From: Bacteroidota bacterium
Lineage (GTDB): Bacteria; Bacteroidota; Ignavibacteria; Ignavibacteriales; Ignavibacteriaceae
Assembly (NCBI GenBank): GCA_023406915.1
Contig: JAEXTR010000021.1
Span: forward strand, 1 to 9,035
DNA: 9,035 nt
Reading direction: 5' to 3'
Part shown: positions 1-7,010 of the stretch, in pieces
Position numbering within the stretch: the first letter of the stretch is position 1
How the letters are laid out: every line of letters starts with the position of its first letter
Notes under the pieces: model-generated
The model's database searches: none
Seen by the model: the letters and a program-made list of their open reading frames with translations, nothing else
What the model was told of the DNA's origin: nothing
Program-made: the position numbers and the translations under genes

Positions 1-250
1 GTACGTAAATGACCATTTTGCGTGGTGGATGCCTGAAGATGCCGGAGGTAGTCTTACCGGATTGATTCTGTACCCAGCAAAGCAGGGGATCGAAATAAGA
101 AATTTTGTATTGCCGGTCAAAAAAGTAAGCGGAAGGGCAAAACTATACGATTGTAACGCTATGGCGGCAACTGAAATCGTAATCAATAATAGCACAGTGA
201 CTATTGATACGGTTAGATCTGGTGAAATTCTCATCATATCAGCGTTTTGA
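1..250 (+). CDS. C-terminal fragment of an unidentified protein
   Basis: A frame is open from the left edge (first complete codon at base 2) to a TGA stop at 248-250, giving about 82 residues; the gene begins upstream of the window. An ATG at 29 lies in frame but has no obvious ribosome site, so I read it as an internal methionine. The piece starts with an aromatic and acidic stretch (YVNDHFAWWMPEDAGG) and continues as alternating hydrophobic and polar residues, which suggests a beta-sandwich C-terminal domain ending in a strand (SGEILIISAF). Such endings occur in glycoside hydrolases and other secreted enzymes, but nothing here identifies a family. Its stop is 84 bases before the start I prefer for the next gene, which may have its own promoter. 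I am confident it is coding; its function is unknown. Confidence 0.6.
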   Translation, partial: YVNDHFAWWMPEDAGGSLTGLILYPAKQGIEIRNFVLPVKKVSGRAKLYDCNAMAATEIVINNSTVTIDTVRSGEILIISAF

Positions 251-268
251 GGGGGGATTTTATCCTCA
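248..268 (+). terminator. possible weak hairpin at the end of the first gene
   Basis: TGAGG (248-252) and CCTCA (264-268) are complementary, and inside them GGAT (255-258) can pair with ATCC (262-265), so an imperfect stem can form over the stop codon of the partial gene. A T-rich stretch follows only from 279, not directly after the stem, so this is a poor match to a classical intrinsic terminator. It may end the upstream transcript or mean nothing. Confidence 0.2.
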
Positions 269-271
269 GAC

Positions 272-288
272 ATCAAAATATTTTTGAT
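272..288 (+). promoter_or_regulatory. A/T-rich dyad containing a Bacteroidota-like -7 element
   Basis: ATCAAAA (272-278) and TTTTGAT (282-288) form a perfect 7-bp inverted repeat around TAT. Within it, TATTTTTG (279-286) matches the Bacteroidota sigma-factor -7 consensus TAnnTTTG. I find no convincing -33 TTTG at the expected distance; the nearest, at 246-249, is too far away. If this is the promoter, transcription begins near 291-294. That excludes the ATG at 284 and supports the ATG at 335 as the start of the next gene. In DNA this A/T-rich, a chance match is quite possible. Confidence 0.25.
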
Positions 289-334
289 TATTTTTATAAG
301 TCATTCACAAATTTATTCTTTGGACTGTGTTCAG

Positions 335-1489
335 ATGAAAACTAAGATTTTTTACCTGGTTACCGCTGCGATTCTTGTTACATTAATCGTGTATTTCAAT
401 GTCACAAAGCCAACTGTACCAGGGGCAACAACTGGTAATACAGAAAACGGAAGTGGTACACCCCCTGTTCTGGATACTGCCAACTATTACAATTCATTTT
501 CTCAGTTCATTGCCGGAAAGGATCCGGGACGGTATTTCACTGCCTATGTGCAGGATACTGTCTGGAAAAACTATGCGGCCCGGGTGAACCGTGAATGGAA
601 CACGGTATTGAATGAGAAAGTATACCCAATCCAACGTTGGGCTGATTCAGTGGGATATCTGAGCAATCAAAAAAGTAAAACACTGTTTTATCCATTTGCC
701 GGCGCTGATTTCCTGTATGCAAATGCATTTTTCCCTGATGTGCATACCATTATCATGATTGGACTTGAACCTGCCGGCAGCGTGGAAAGCATTGATACCA
801 CCAACAGACGGGAAGTCACTGCCTATCTGGATAAATTGCATAAATCAATCCATTACAGTAATCGACTGGGTTATTTTATGACCAAGAGGATGGCAGAAGA
901 GTTTAATGCCATCGATCTGAATGGCACTATTCATGCAGTGCTCTTCTACATGGCTCTTTCCGGATGCACGATATCTGAGATCACTTACTTTGATGTGAAT
1001 GATGATGGCTCCGTCCGGTCTGAAAAGCCCGGAAAGGCACCTGCCTACAAAATAACATACTCTATCAATGGTAGTCCGCTGCGTACGCTGTATTACTTCT
1101 CAGTTGATCTGTCGAATGAGGGCCTGGCTAAAAAGACCGGATTCCTCAGGTTTGTTGACACATTTCAGGACAAAGTATCACTCCTGAAGTCAGCATCATA
1201 CCTGCTGCATAAACCACCCTTTACCGTGATGAAGGATTATATGCTGAAGAATGTGTCGCTCGTATTACAGGATGATAGTGGAATACCCTACCGTTTTTTT
1301 GAAAAGAATGTATGGGATGTGAAGCTGTTCGGTAAATACACCCGCATCATTGACCTTTTTTATGGTTACTTTCAGCCGGATCTAAAAAAGGAATTCGATC
1401 GTCTTAATCTGAAGGGAACATTTGAATTTAAGATTGGCTATAACCTGAGGCACGGAGAGTCCAATTTGATTTTATCAACAAAACGATAG
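335..1489 (+). CDS. membrane-anchored protein of unknown function
   Basis: This encodes 384 residues from ATG 335. The frame also has an ATG at 284, but that adds a polar 17-residue segment in front of a clean leader and overlaps a possible promoter, so I prefer 335; neither start has a strong ribosome site. Residues 1-4 are basic and 5-22 hydrophobic, with no lipobox cysteine, which suggests an uncleaved signal anchor. A Thr/Pro/Gly/Asn linker follows (24-45), then a mostly soluble domain of about 340 residues that would face the periplasm. Marked segments are YPFAGADFLYANAFFP (119-134), IGLEPAGS (142-149), SLLKSASYLLHKPPF (282-296) and LRHGESNLILSTK at the C-terminus. They look conserved and aromatic-rich, but I see no catalytic signature and know no assigned function. 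The TAG stop overlaps the ribosome site of the M23 peptidase gene, so the two are very probably co-transcribed. A cell-envelope role is an inference from the anchor and this neighbour. Confidence 0.85.
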   Translation: MKTKIFYLVTAAILVTLIVYFNVTKPTVPGATTGNTENGSGTPPVLDTANYYNSFSQFIAGKDPGRYFTAYVQDTVWKNYAARVNREWNTVLNEKVYPIQRWADSVGYLSNQKSKTLFYPFAGADFLYANAFFPDVHTIIMIGLEPAGSVESIDTTNRREVTAYLDKLHKSIHYSNRLGYFMTKRMAEEFNAIDLNGTIHAVLFYMALSGCTISEITYFDVNDDGSVRSEKPGKAPAYKITYSINGSPLRTLYYFSVDLSNEGLAKKTGFLRFVDTFQDKVSLLKSASYLLHKPPFTVMKDYMLKNVSLVLQDDSGIPYRFFEKNVWDVKLFGKYTRIIDLFYGYFQPDLKKEFDRLNLKGTFEFKIGYNLRHGESNLILSTKR

Positions 1490-1493
1490 GAGG
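1488..1493 (+). promoter_or_regulatory. Shine-Dalgarno site that decides a TTG start
   Basis: AGGAGG at 1488-1493 is a perfect anti-16S match. It overlaps the TAG stop (1487-1489) of the preceding gene and lies 6 bases before TTG 1500. No ATG or GTG sits at a suitable distance, so this site fixes TTG as the start and makes reinitiation by ribosomes finishing the upstream gene likely. Confidence 0.8.
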
Positions 1494-1499
1494 CCCCTA

Positions 1500-2627
1500 T
1501 TGCATTATAAATCATACTTTATTTTATTGTTTATTCTATTGTGTGCTCTGCCAGTCCGGGCGCAGGCTGTTGCGGAGAATCCGGTAGCTGACACATCGTA
1601 CACTGCTGATGGAAGAGTGATTGTGTTATTTAAGGATGGAACCTATAAAACCTTAGACCACACCATCGCTTTGACAATCGTTTTCGGTGATTCAGAAATG
1701 TACACCGAGGCAGAGTTTGATGATGAAGCTTCCGACGAAGATATCCTGCAGGGTATTACAGATGTTCATGAATCTATCGTGGATGATGATACCTCCAGGC
1801 CATTCAATCCTGATCTCAGTGAATTGGATGTTGATCACGATATTAGTGATAGTATTGCTCTTGCACTTTTCCCTCAGGATTGCGAAAGGGTATTCAATGA
1901 AAACTGGAACACCGAGGTACTGTTTTCCTATGGTGTTTCAAATATAAATAGTTTTCTGCCTGCAAGGATTACCCTTGTTGACGAGAATAATCCCTATACG
2001 CCACCTTTGATGGGACCAATTAACCGTGGTTTCACCTGGTACCATGCAGGTATGGATATTGATCTGGAAACAGGTGACACAATCCGTTCCTCATTTAGCG
2101 GAAAAGTCAGGTTCGTTGAAAGCTCCCGCTACGGATACGGCAAAGTTGTTGTGATACGGCACTGCAATGGATTAGAGACATTGTACGGACATCTAAGCTC
2201 TATACTGGTTGAACCTAATCAGTATGTGCAATCAGGTGATGTTATTGGTCTGGGTGGGAACACTGGCAGATCAACCGGACCACACCTTCATTATGAAATC
2301 AGATTCATGGGGAAGGCAATGGACCCGGCGAAGATCGTAAACTTTGATTCAGGTGAATTGCTAAGCAGTGTCCTGACAATCAAGCCAGATCTGATGTATG
2401 CCTCAAACAAAGGCAAGAGCCGGTATACAAAGTCGCGAAGAGGTAATTATACAGCAACCTCACGATACACCAAGTCAAAGTCAAAATCTTCTTCGCATAC
2501 GGTGAGAAGAGGCGAAAGCCTTTCAACTATTGCACGGAAAAACGGAATCTCCGTTTCAAAACTGAAGAAGCTGAATGGTATTAAAGGTGACAAAATAAAA
2601 GCAGGACAGAAGATCAGAGTAAAATAA
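1500..2627 (+). CDS. secreted M23 (LytM-type) peptidoglycan endopeptidase with LysM domain
   Basis: This encodes 375 residues from a TTG start. Residues 1-22 are a Sec signal peptide (basic start, hydrophobic core, likely cut after ALPVRAQA), placing the enzyme outside the inner membrane. Residues 37-53 form a small beta motif (DGRVIVLFKDGTYKTLD). Residues 64-118 are strongly acidic. The M23 domain spans about 165-285 with all expected residues: HAGMD gives zinc ligands H182 and D186, HLH gives H262 and zinc ligand H264, and YGH gives H231. By homology it should be an active metallo-endopeptidase cutting peptide cross-links in peptidoglycan. Residues 304-332 are a basic Ser/Lys/Arg linker carrying the hexamer SRYTKS twice (307-312, 321-326). 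Residues 333-375 are one LysM wall-binding domain (SHTVRRGESLSTIARKNGIS onward). The domain order is catalytic, then LysM. The gene lies between the membrane-anchored unknown and a permease. Very confident on family; the exact bond cut and the physiological role are not visible. Confidence 0.95.
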   Translation: MHYKSYFILLFILLCALPVRAQAVAENPVADTSYTADGRVIVLFKDGTYKTLDHTIALTIVFGDSEMYTEAEFDDEASDEDILQGITDVHESIVDDDTSRPFNPDLSELDVDHDISDSIALALFPQDCERVFNENWNTEVLFSYGVSNINSFLPARITLVDENNPYTPPLMGPINRGFTWYHAGMDIDLETGDTIRSSFSGKVRFVESSRYGYGKVVVIRHCNGLETLYGHLSSILVEPNQYVQSGDVIGLGGNTGRSTGPHLHYEIRFMGKAMDPAKIVNFDSGELLSSVLTIKPDLMYASNKGKSRYTKSRRGNYTATSRYTKSKSKSSSHTVRRGESLSTIARKNGISVSKLKKLNGIKGDKIKAGQKIRVK

Positions 2628-3970
2628 TGCAGCACAAATTCGGGTTCACCACTTCTACTTCAATAGTAATTTCTAACATGATCGGTACGGGGATATTCAC
2701 TAGTCTTGGTTTTCAGGTTTTTGATATCCAAACCGGTTTTTCAATTGTGGTGTTGTGGCTGCTCGGAGGCATTATCAGTCTCTTCGGTGCTTTTGCATAT
2801 TCGGAATTAGGCACTATTTATCCGGAGTCGGGTGGTGAGTACAACTATCTTTCCCGTATTTACCACCCGGCAATCGGCTTTCTGTCAGGTTGGGTATCTT
2901 TCCTGATTGGTTTTGCTGCCCCGGTTGCCGCTGCTTCCATTGCGTTTTCAAAGTACTTCGATGCCACCTTCGGTATCTCTACGCTAATGGGTGAGGGCTT
3001 TCCCATTAATGTATCAATGCTCCTCGCCGTCTTCCTGGTTCTTGTTCTCTCCTTTGTGCATTCCACGGACCGGAAAACAGGCTCAATTCTGCAAATCAGC
3101 TTTACTGCGCTAAAAATTCTTGCAATCATTGCACTCATTGCCGCGGGACTCCTGTTTGGCAATGCTTCCGGGGTGTCATTTATTCCGTCAGATCAGTCTT
3201 TTGCCGAGATGATAACCCCTGCATTTGCGGTGTCGATGTTCTTTGTAACCTACAGTTATTCAGGTTGGAACGCCTCAGCGTATATGGCTGGCGAGATTGC
3301 AAACCCAAAACGCAACATCCCCTTGAGTCTGATTACAGGTACGTTTATTGTAACATTGCTCTACGTTCTGATCAATATGGTGTTTATGATGGCTGTACCG
3401 GTTGAACAGTTGCAGGGTAAGGTTGAAATTGGTTATATCTTCGCAGACACTGTATTTGGACTTGAAACCGGGAAATTTATGGGCGGGATAATATCCCTTC
3501 TCCTTATCTCTACAATAAGTTCTATGATCCTTGCAGGCCCCAGGGTGAATGAGGTTCTTGGAAAGAATGTAAAGACTCTTCGGTTCCTCGCAAAGCATAA
3601 CAGCAAGGGAATCCCGCAGCTCGCAATCTATACTCAGGCAATCCTTTCCCTGCTGTATATCATCACCGCTACCTTTGACAGGGTGATTGTATTTATTGGC
3701 TTTTCTCTCAATCTTTTCACCTTTCTTACTGTAGTTGGTGTCCTTATACTCAGAATCAAAAAACCTGATTTGCCGCGCACATACAAAATGTTCGGATACC
3801 CTGTGACCTGGGCGTTTTTTCTGTTGGTCAATCTCTGGATTCTGGTTTATGGATTGGTGTACAAGCCTGAGGAGTCACTGGTTGGACTTGGAATCTGTCT
3901 GATTGGGGCTGTTGTATATTTTGTTGAAGCGAGGATCTCAGGCAGAGATTCCAATACTTTTACGGCCTGA
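2627..3970 (+). CDS. APC-superfamily amino-acid permease
   Basis: This encodes 447 residues with about twelve hydrophobic segments (roughly 8-30, 38-60, 83-107, 128-146, 156-177, 196-214, 232-256, 284-303, 330-348, 352-375, 391-410 and 416-434), as expected for a 12-TM inner-membrane APC transporter. The TM1 signature GTGIF (20-24) is the unwound segment that binds the substrate amino and carboxyl groups. YSGWNASAY (211-219) in TM6, followed by AGEIANPKRNIP, is typical of the amino-acid permease 2 branch that includes LAT/SteT-like exchangers. The substrate cannot be read from the sequence. The ATG shares its A with the peptidase stop (TAATG at 2625-2629), and no strong ribosome site precedes it, so translation is probably coupled to the peptidase gene. 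With this neighbour, uptake of amino acids released from wall peptides is conceivable, but that is inference. A convergent hairpin follows the stop. Confidence 0.93.
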   Translation: MQHKFGFTTSTSIVISNMIGTGIFTSLGFQVFDIQTGFSIVVLWLLGGIISLFGAFAYSELGTIYPESGGEYNYLSRIYHPAIGFLSGWVSFLIGFAAPVAAASIAFSKYFDATFGISTLMGEGFPINVSMLLAVFLVLVLSFVHSTDRKTGSILQISFTALKILAIIALIAAGLLFGNASGVSFIPSDQSFAEMITPAFAVSMFFVTYSYSGWNASAYMAGEIANPKRNIPLSLITGTFIVTLLYVLINMVFMMAVPVEQLQGKVEIGYIFADTVFGLETGKFMGGIISLLLISTISSMILAGPRVNEVLGKNVKTLRFLAKHNSKGIPQLAIYTQAILSLLYIITATFDRVIVFIGFSLNLFTFLTVVGVLILRIKKPDLPRTYKMFGYPVTWAFFLLVNLWILVYGLVYKPEESLVGLGICLIGAVVYFVEARISGRDSNTFTA

Positions 3971-4007
3971 TGGTAATCTTTTTATCACACACTACCTTTT
4001 AAAACTA

Positions 4008-4037
4008 GTGATCCCTTCCTGTTAAGAAAGGGATCAC
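4008..4037. terminator. hairpin terminator between convergent genes
   Basis: GTGATCCCTT (4008-4017) and AAGGGATCAC (4028-4037) are perfectly complementary over 10 bp, with a 10-base loop. It sits in the 89-base gap where the permease gene and the pmbA gene meet tail to tail. On the minus strand the stem is followed after two bases by AGTTTTAAAA, a short U tract; on the plus strand no U tract follows. It therefore fits best as the terminator of the tldD-pmbA transcript, and may also stop or stabilise the plus-strand transcript. Confidence 0.65.
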
Positions 4038-4059
4038 CTGAAATCAACTGAAAGTCTAA

Positions 4060-5391
4060 TTACAGACCGCTGAATTGTACATCCTTGAATACCATTGCCG
4101 GCATTTGCAGTGAAGAATACTGGTATGGGTCGTTTCCAATCTCTTCAAGATTTTTCCAGAAATCGAGTACATTACCGGTTATGTTCATTTCATTGACCGG
4201 GTGAACCATGACACCATTCTCTACTAAATACCCGACAATACCAAACGAAAAATCACCGGTCGTGGGATTTGAATTACCACCAATAAACCCGGTGATTACG
4301 ATACCTTTTTGGATATCCTTTATGATTTCATCGAATGATCTGGTACCATAATTAGGGCGGAGGTTGGATGTGGATGCACCAGTAGGCGCCATACCCAGTT
4401 TCCTGCCATAATAATTGTCAATCAGGTATTCCTGCAATACACCGTTTTCAATAATATTGCGCTTACGTGCCGCAATACCATCACCATCAAACAGTCGCGA
4501 TGCTAAACCCTTCTTAACAAACGGATCATCGGTCAGGGTGAATTTCGAAGAAGTGATCTGCTGACCTTTTTTCCCTTCCAGGAATGAGCTCTTCTGCTGA
4601 ATTGCACGACCAGAAAGAGGCCCCAGCAGTACACCTACCATCCTGCCGGCAGTCCGGTTCTCAATCAAGGTGAGATAACTTCCGGATGCTATCTTCCGCT
4701 GTCCCATCTTTCGTTCAGCTTTTTTCACGGCCTCTGACCCCAGGGGAGCCAATGTAGGCAAATCCTTGAAGTAGCGGGTAACGGCACTGGAGTAATCTTC
4801 CGGACGGCCTGAATCACCGTCTTTTACCGTAGCACCGGCACCAACTGCGTAGTATGTTGACTTACTGACACCAAGGAACCCAAGACTGTTCATCGATAAT
4901 GACTCACTGATGCCATCACTAATATACGATGATGCAGTGATCAGATGCGGTGAGGCACCCATGGCAGCAGCCTCTATTTCTTTCACGATCTGAAGGCGCT
5001 TATCGGTCTCCAGGGCAGAGTATTTATCATCCACCAGTTCAAGATCAATGTCTGTTTTCGTTGGGTAATAGGAGGGATCAGTTAATTCACGGTGCGGGTC
5101 CTTGGAAAGATACTTTGTACCGGCAACCGCCTCATCAATAAAGAGTGCGAGCGACTCCTTGCGGAGATCATTCGTTGAATTGACAGAATAACGATGATCA
5201 ACGTACAGTTGCAGGGAAAGTGAAGCCTGCGTGGCTTCTTTCAGTTCCTCCAGTTTCTGATCTCTGTATGAGATGCTGACAGATCTGTTCTTGCTGAGAG
5301 ATACGAAAGACTGATCAGCCCCGGCTGATTTAGCACGGTCAATAACCCACTGGGCAAGTTCTTTATAGTCTACATTATCTTGCTTCATCAT
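4060..5391 (-). CDS. pmbA: PmbA/TldE, non-catalytic partner of TldD protease
   Basis: This encodes 443 residues, close to the roughly 450 usual for PmbA/TldE. The family forms a heterodimer with TldD; in E. coli the complex trims peptides such as the microcin B17 precursor and degrades the CcdA antitoxin. As expected for TldE there is no HExxxH zinc motif. Recognisable stretches are the N-terminal helix and strand region (8-60), IIENGVLQEYLIDNYYGRKL (313-332), SNLRPNYG (342-349), and the family's C-terminal block: GGNSNPTTGDFSFGIVGYLV (371-390), then ENGVMVHPVNEMNITGN and IGNDP (418-422). There is no signal peptide: the N-terminus is MMKQDNVDYKELAQ, which is polar. Its ATG overlaps the tldD stop (TAATG on the minus strand), and AGGAAAGG at 5403-5396 is a good ribosome site, so the two products are made together. 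A second ATG follows at once (5388-5386). Very confident. Confidence 0.93.
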   Translation of the reverse strand: MMKQDNVDYKELAQWVIDRAKSAGADQSFVSLSKNRSVSISYRDQKLEELKEATQASLSLQLYVDHRYSVNSTNDLRKESLALFIDEAVAGTKYLSKDPHRELTDPSYYPTKTDIDLELVDDKYSALETDKRLQIVKEIEAAAMGASPHLITASSYISDGISESLSMNSLGFLGVSKSTYYAVGAGATVKDGDSGRPEDYSSAVTRYFKDLPTLAPLGSEAVKKAERKMGQRKIASGSYLTLIENRTAGRMVGVLLGPLSGRAIQQKSSFLEGKKGQQITSSKFTLTDDPFVKKGLASRLFDGDGIAARKRNIIENGVLQEYLIDNYYGRKLGMAPTGASTSNLRPNYGTRSFDEIIKDIQKGIVITGFIGGNSNPTTGDFSFGIVGYLVENGVMVHPVNEMNITGNVLDFWKNLEEIGNDPYQYSSLQMPAMVFKDVQFSGL

Positions 5392-6947
5392 TATGCCTTT
5401 CCTGTTGTTCCGCCAACCGTGATTTTGGCTACTTTAAGTGTTGGCTGACCCATTGAAACAGGTACTCCCTGTCCGTCCTTACCACAGGTCCAGCCGCCTT
5501 CAGCCATTTCAAAGTCATCAGCAACCATCGTGATGTCCTTCAATACCTGGGGACCATTGCCGATGATGTTAACATCCTTGATAGGTTTGGTGATTTCACC
5601 GTTTTCAATCAGGAATCCGCTCTTAACATAAAATGTAAAGTCGCCTGCACCGATCATTACCTGACCATTCGTGAATGTCTCGGCATAGATTCCTTTCTTC
5701 ACACTCTTAATGATCTCTTCCTTCTTATGAGGTCCGGGAAGCATATAGGTGTTACGCATTCTTGGCAAGACAATGTGCCTGAATGATTGCCTTCTTCCGT
5801 TTCCGGTTGGCTTTACGCCATAGTGCTGGGCGCTAATACGGTCGTGCAGATAGCTGCGCAGAATACCGTTTTCAACCAGATAGGTTTTCTGGGAATCATT
5901 ACCTTCGTCATCAATGTTGATGCTGCCGCGAACATTGGGATTTGTGCCATCATCAATGATCGTAACGAAATCATTTGCCACTTTTTTATCGATCTTGTCG
6001 CTGAAAATGGATGTACCTTTCCGGTTAAAATCAGCTTCCATTCCATGCCCGATTGCTTCATGAAGTAAAATGCCTGAACTGCCTGCTGCCAGCACAACTT
6101 CCATTTCTCCGGCTTCTGGTTTCACAGCCTTGAAGAGTTCTATAGTACGCCGAACTGATTCACTCGCAATACGGTCTATATTTGATGGGCTGAAAAACTC
6201 AATACCATATCTGCCGGCAAGGTCAAAATAATTCTGCTCACGTTTACCATCCTGCTCAGCAGTACAGAAGGCTGAAAGCTGACTCATCGGCTGGTAGTCA
6301 TAATACATTTTACCTTCGCTGGTAACGATGAGGTTATACGTAGTGGAGTTTGAAAAACTGACGGAAGCCTTGATGATCCTCGAGTCTCCTGCCATCACCT
6401 TTTCATTGATCGATTCGAGATAGGGGATTTTCTTATCAATTCCCACAGTTTCCCAGGAGGTCTTAATAGGGTAGTATCCGGGGATTTTCTCCATCGTAAA
6501 CTTCTGAGGCGGAAGTTTCTTTCCGGCGTCAGCAATTGCAGCTGCGGTTCTTGCAGCGGTCTTCATTGACTGTAATGAAAGATCTTCCGTGAAGGAGTAA
6601 CCGGTCTGGTCCCCCTTGAGGACTCTGATACCGACACCAAGATCAATGTTGGTAAACGCACGGTTTACCAGCTTATCTTCCAGGCCAATCGAATTACTGA
6701 TTGCATGCTGGAAATACAGGTCACAGTAATCGCCGCCTTTTGACAGGGCGTCAGCCATTACCTCTCTGATCATCGCTTCAGTAACGTTGAAATGGTCAAG
6801 ATACTCTGATAGAGAACCATGACTATCCGGTGTTTTCATAAATGCCTCGCCTGATGAGTTATGCAGGAAGGGAGGAATGAAGGCTACAGCTGCCATACCT
6901 TTAGCAGCGGTTTCCAGAAAGTTTCTTCGGGTTATTTTTCCGCTCAT
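5391..6947 (-). CDS. tldD: TldD zinc metalloprotease with a twin-arginine (Tat) leader
   Basis: This encodes 518 residues, about 37 more than E. coli TldD (481). The extra length is an N-terminal leader: ITRRNFLETAAKG (5-17) fits the Tat motif S/T-R-R-x-F-L, followed by a moderately hydrophobic AAVAFIPPFL stretch (19-28). No clear AxA cleavage site is seen, so it might stay as an anchor. The zinc motif HEAIGH is intact (H296, E297, H301), followed by GMEADFNRKG, and the third ligand expected from TldD structures is the cysteine of GWTCGKDGQ (C488). The tail GQPTLKVAKITVGGT is typical of the family. TldD is the catalytic half of the TldD-TldE protease, which processes small or unfolded peptides. 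A start at Met37 would give a normal cytoplasmic TldD, but the leader is too regular to be chance. The pmbA gene follows with a 1-base overlap. Family certain; export likely but unproven. Confidence 0.95.
   Translation of the reverse strand: MSGKITRRNFLETAAKGMAAVAFIPPFLHNSSGEAFMKTPDSHGSLSEYLDHFNVTEAMIREVMADALSKGGDYCDLYFQHAISNSIGLEDKLVNRAFTNIDLGVGIRVLKGDQTGYSFTEDLSLQSMKTAARTAAAIADAGKKLPPQKFTMEKIPGYYPIKTSWETVGIDKKIPYLESINEKVMAGDSRIIKASVSFSNSTTYNLIVTSEGKMYYDYQPMSQLSAFCTAEQDGKREQNYFDLAGRYGIEFFSPSNIDRIASESVRRTIELFKAVKPEAGEMEVVLAAGSSGILLHEAIGHGMEADFNRKGTSIFSDKIDKKVANDFVTIIDDGTNPNVRGSINIDDEGNDSQKTYLVENGILRSYLHDRISAQHYGVKPTGNGRRQSFRHIVLPRMRNTYMLPGPHKKEEIIKSVKKGIYAETFTNGQVMIGAGDFTFYVKSGFLIENGEITKPIKDVNIIGNGPQVLKDITMVADDFEMAEGGWTCGKDGQGVPVSMGQPTLKVAKITVGGTTGKA
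5396..5403 (-). promoter_or_regulatory. ribosome-binding site for pmbA inside tldD
   Basis: On the minus strand AGGAAAGG runs from 5403 to 5396, four bases before the ATG at 5391. It lies in the last codons of tldD, so ribosomes ending tldD can restart directly on pmbA. Confidence 0.6.
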
Positions 6948-7010
6948 ACACTTCTGCCTGTTGGTGAATAATGTTACAATGAAAATTACGTGAGAACCGC
7001 TTTTTGTACA

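Noticed and set aside
284..334. ATG at 284 as the start of the membrane-anchored protein
   Set aside because: It adds a 17-residue polar segment in front of a well-formed signal anchor (MKTKIFYLVTAAILV), has no ribosome site, and overlaps the candidate -7 element; ATG 335 fits better.
2860..3598. Minus-strand open frames opposite the permease gene
   Set aside because: They lie entirely within a strongly coding plus-strand gene with clear family motifs; their translations show no recognisable domain.
1500..3970. A phage or toxin role for the M23-LysM protein (endolysin, contractile-system lysin)
   Set aside because: It has a Sec signal peptide, no holin or structural genes nearby, and is coupled to a metabolic permease; a cellular wall hydrolase is the simpler reading.
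3971..4059. A small RNA or small gene in the convergent spacer
   Set aside because: The 89 bases are explained by the 10-bp terminator hairpin and have no promoter-like string or start with a ribosome site.
4950..5141. Plus-strand open frame inside pmbA
   Set aside because: It is antisense to a well-supported gene, low in recognisable features and without a ribosome site.
5787..6097. Two open frames (plus and minus) overlapping tldD
   Set aside because: Both overlap the conserved catalytic region of TldD in other frames and are shadows of its codon pattern.
5391..6947. tldD-pmbA as a microcin maturation or toxin-antitoxin locus
   Set aside because: No precursor peptide, modification enzyme, exporter or antitoxin gene is present in the flanking sequence; tldD and pmbA are widespread without such partners.
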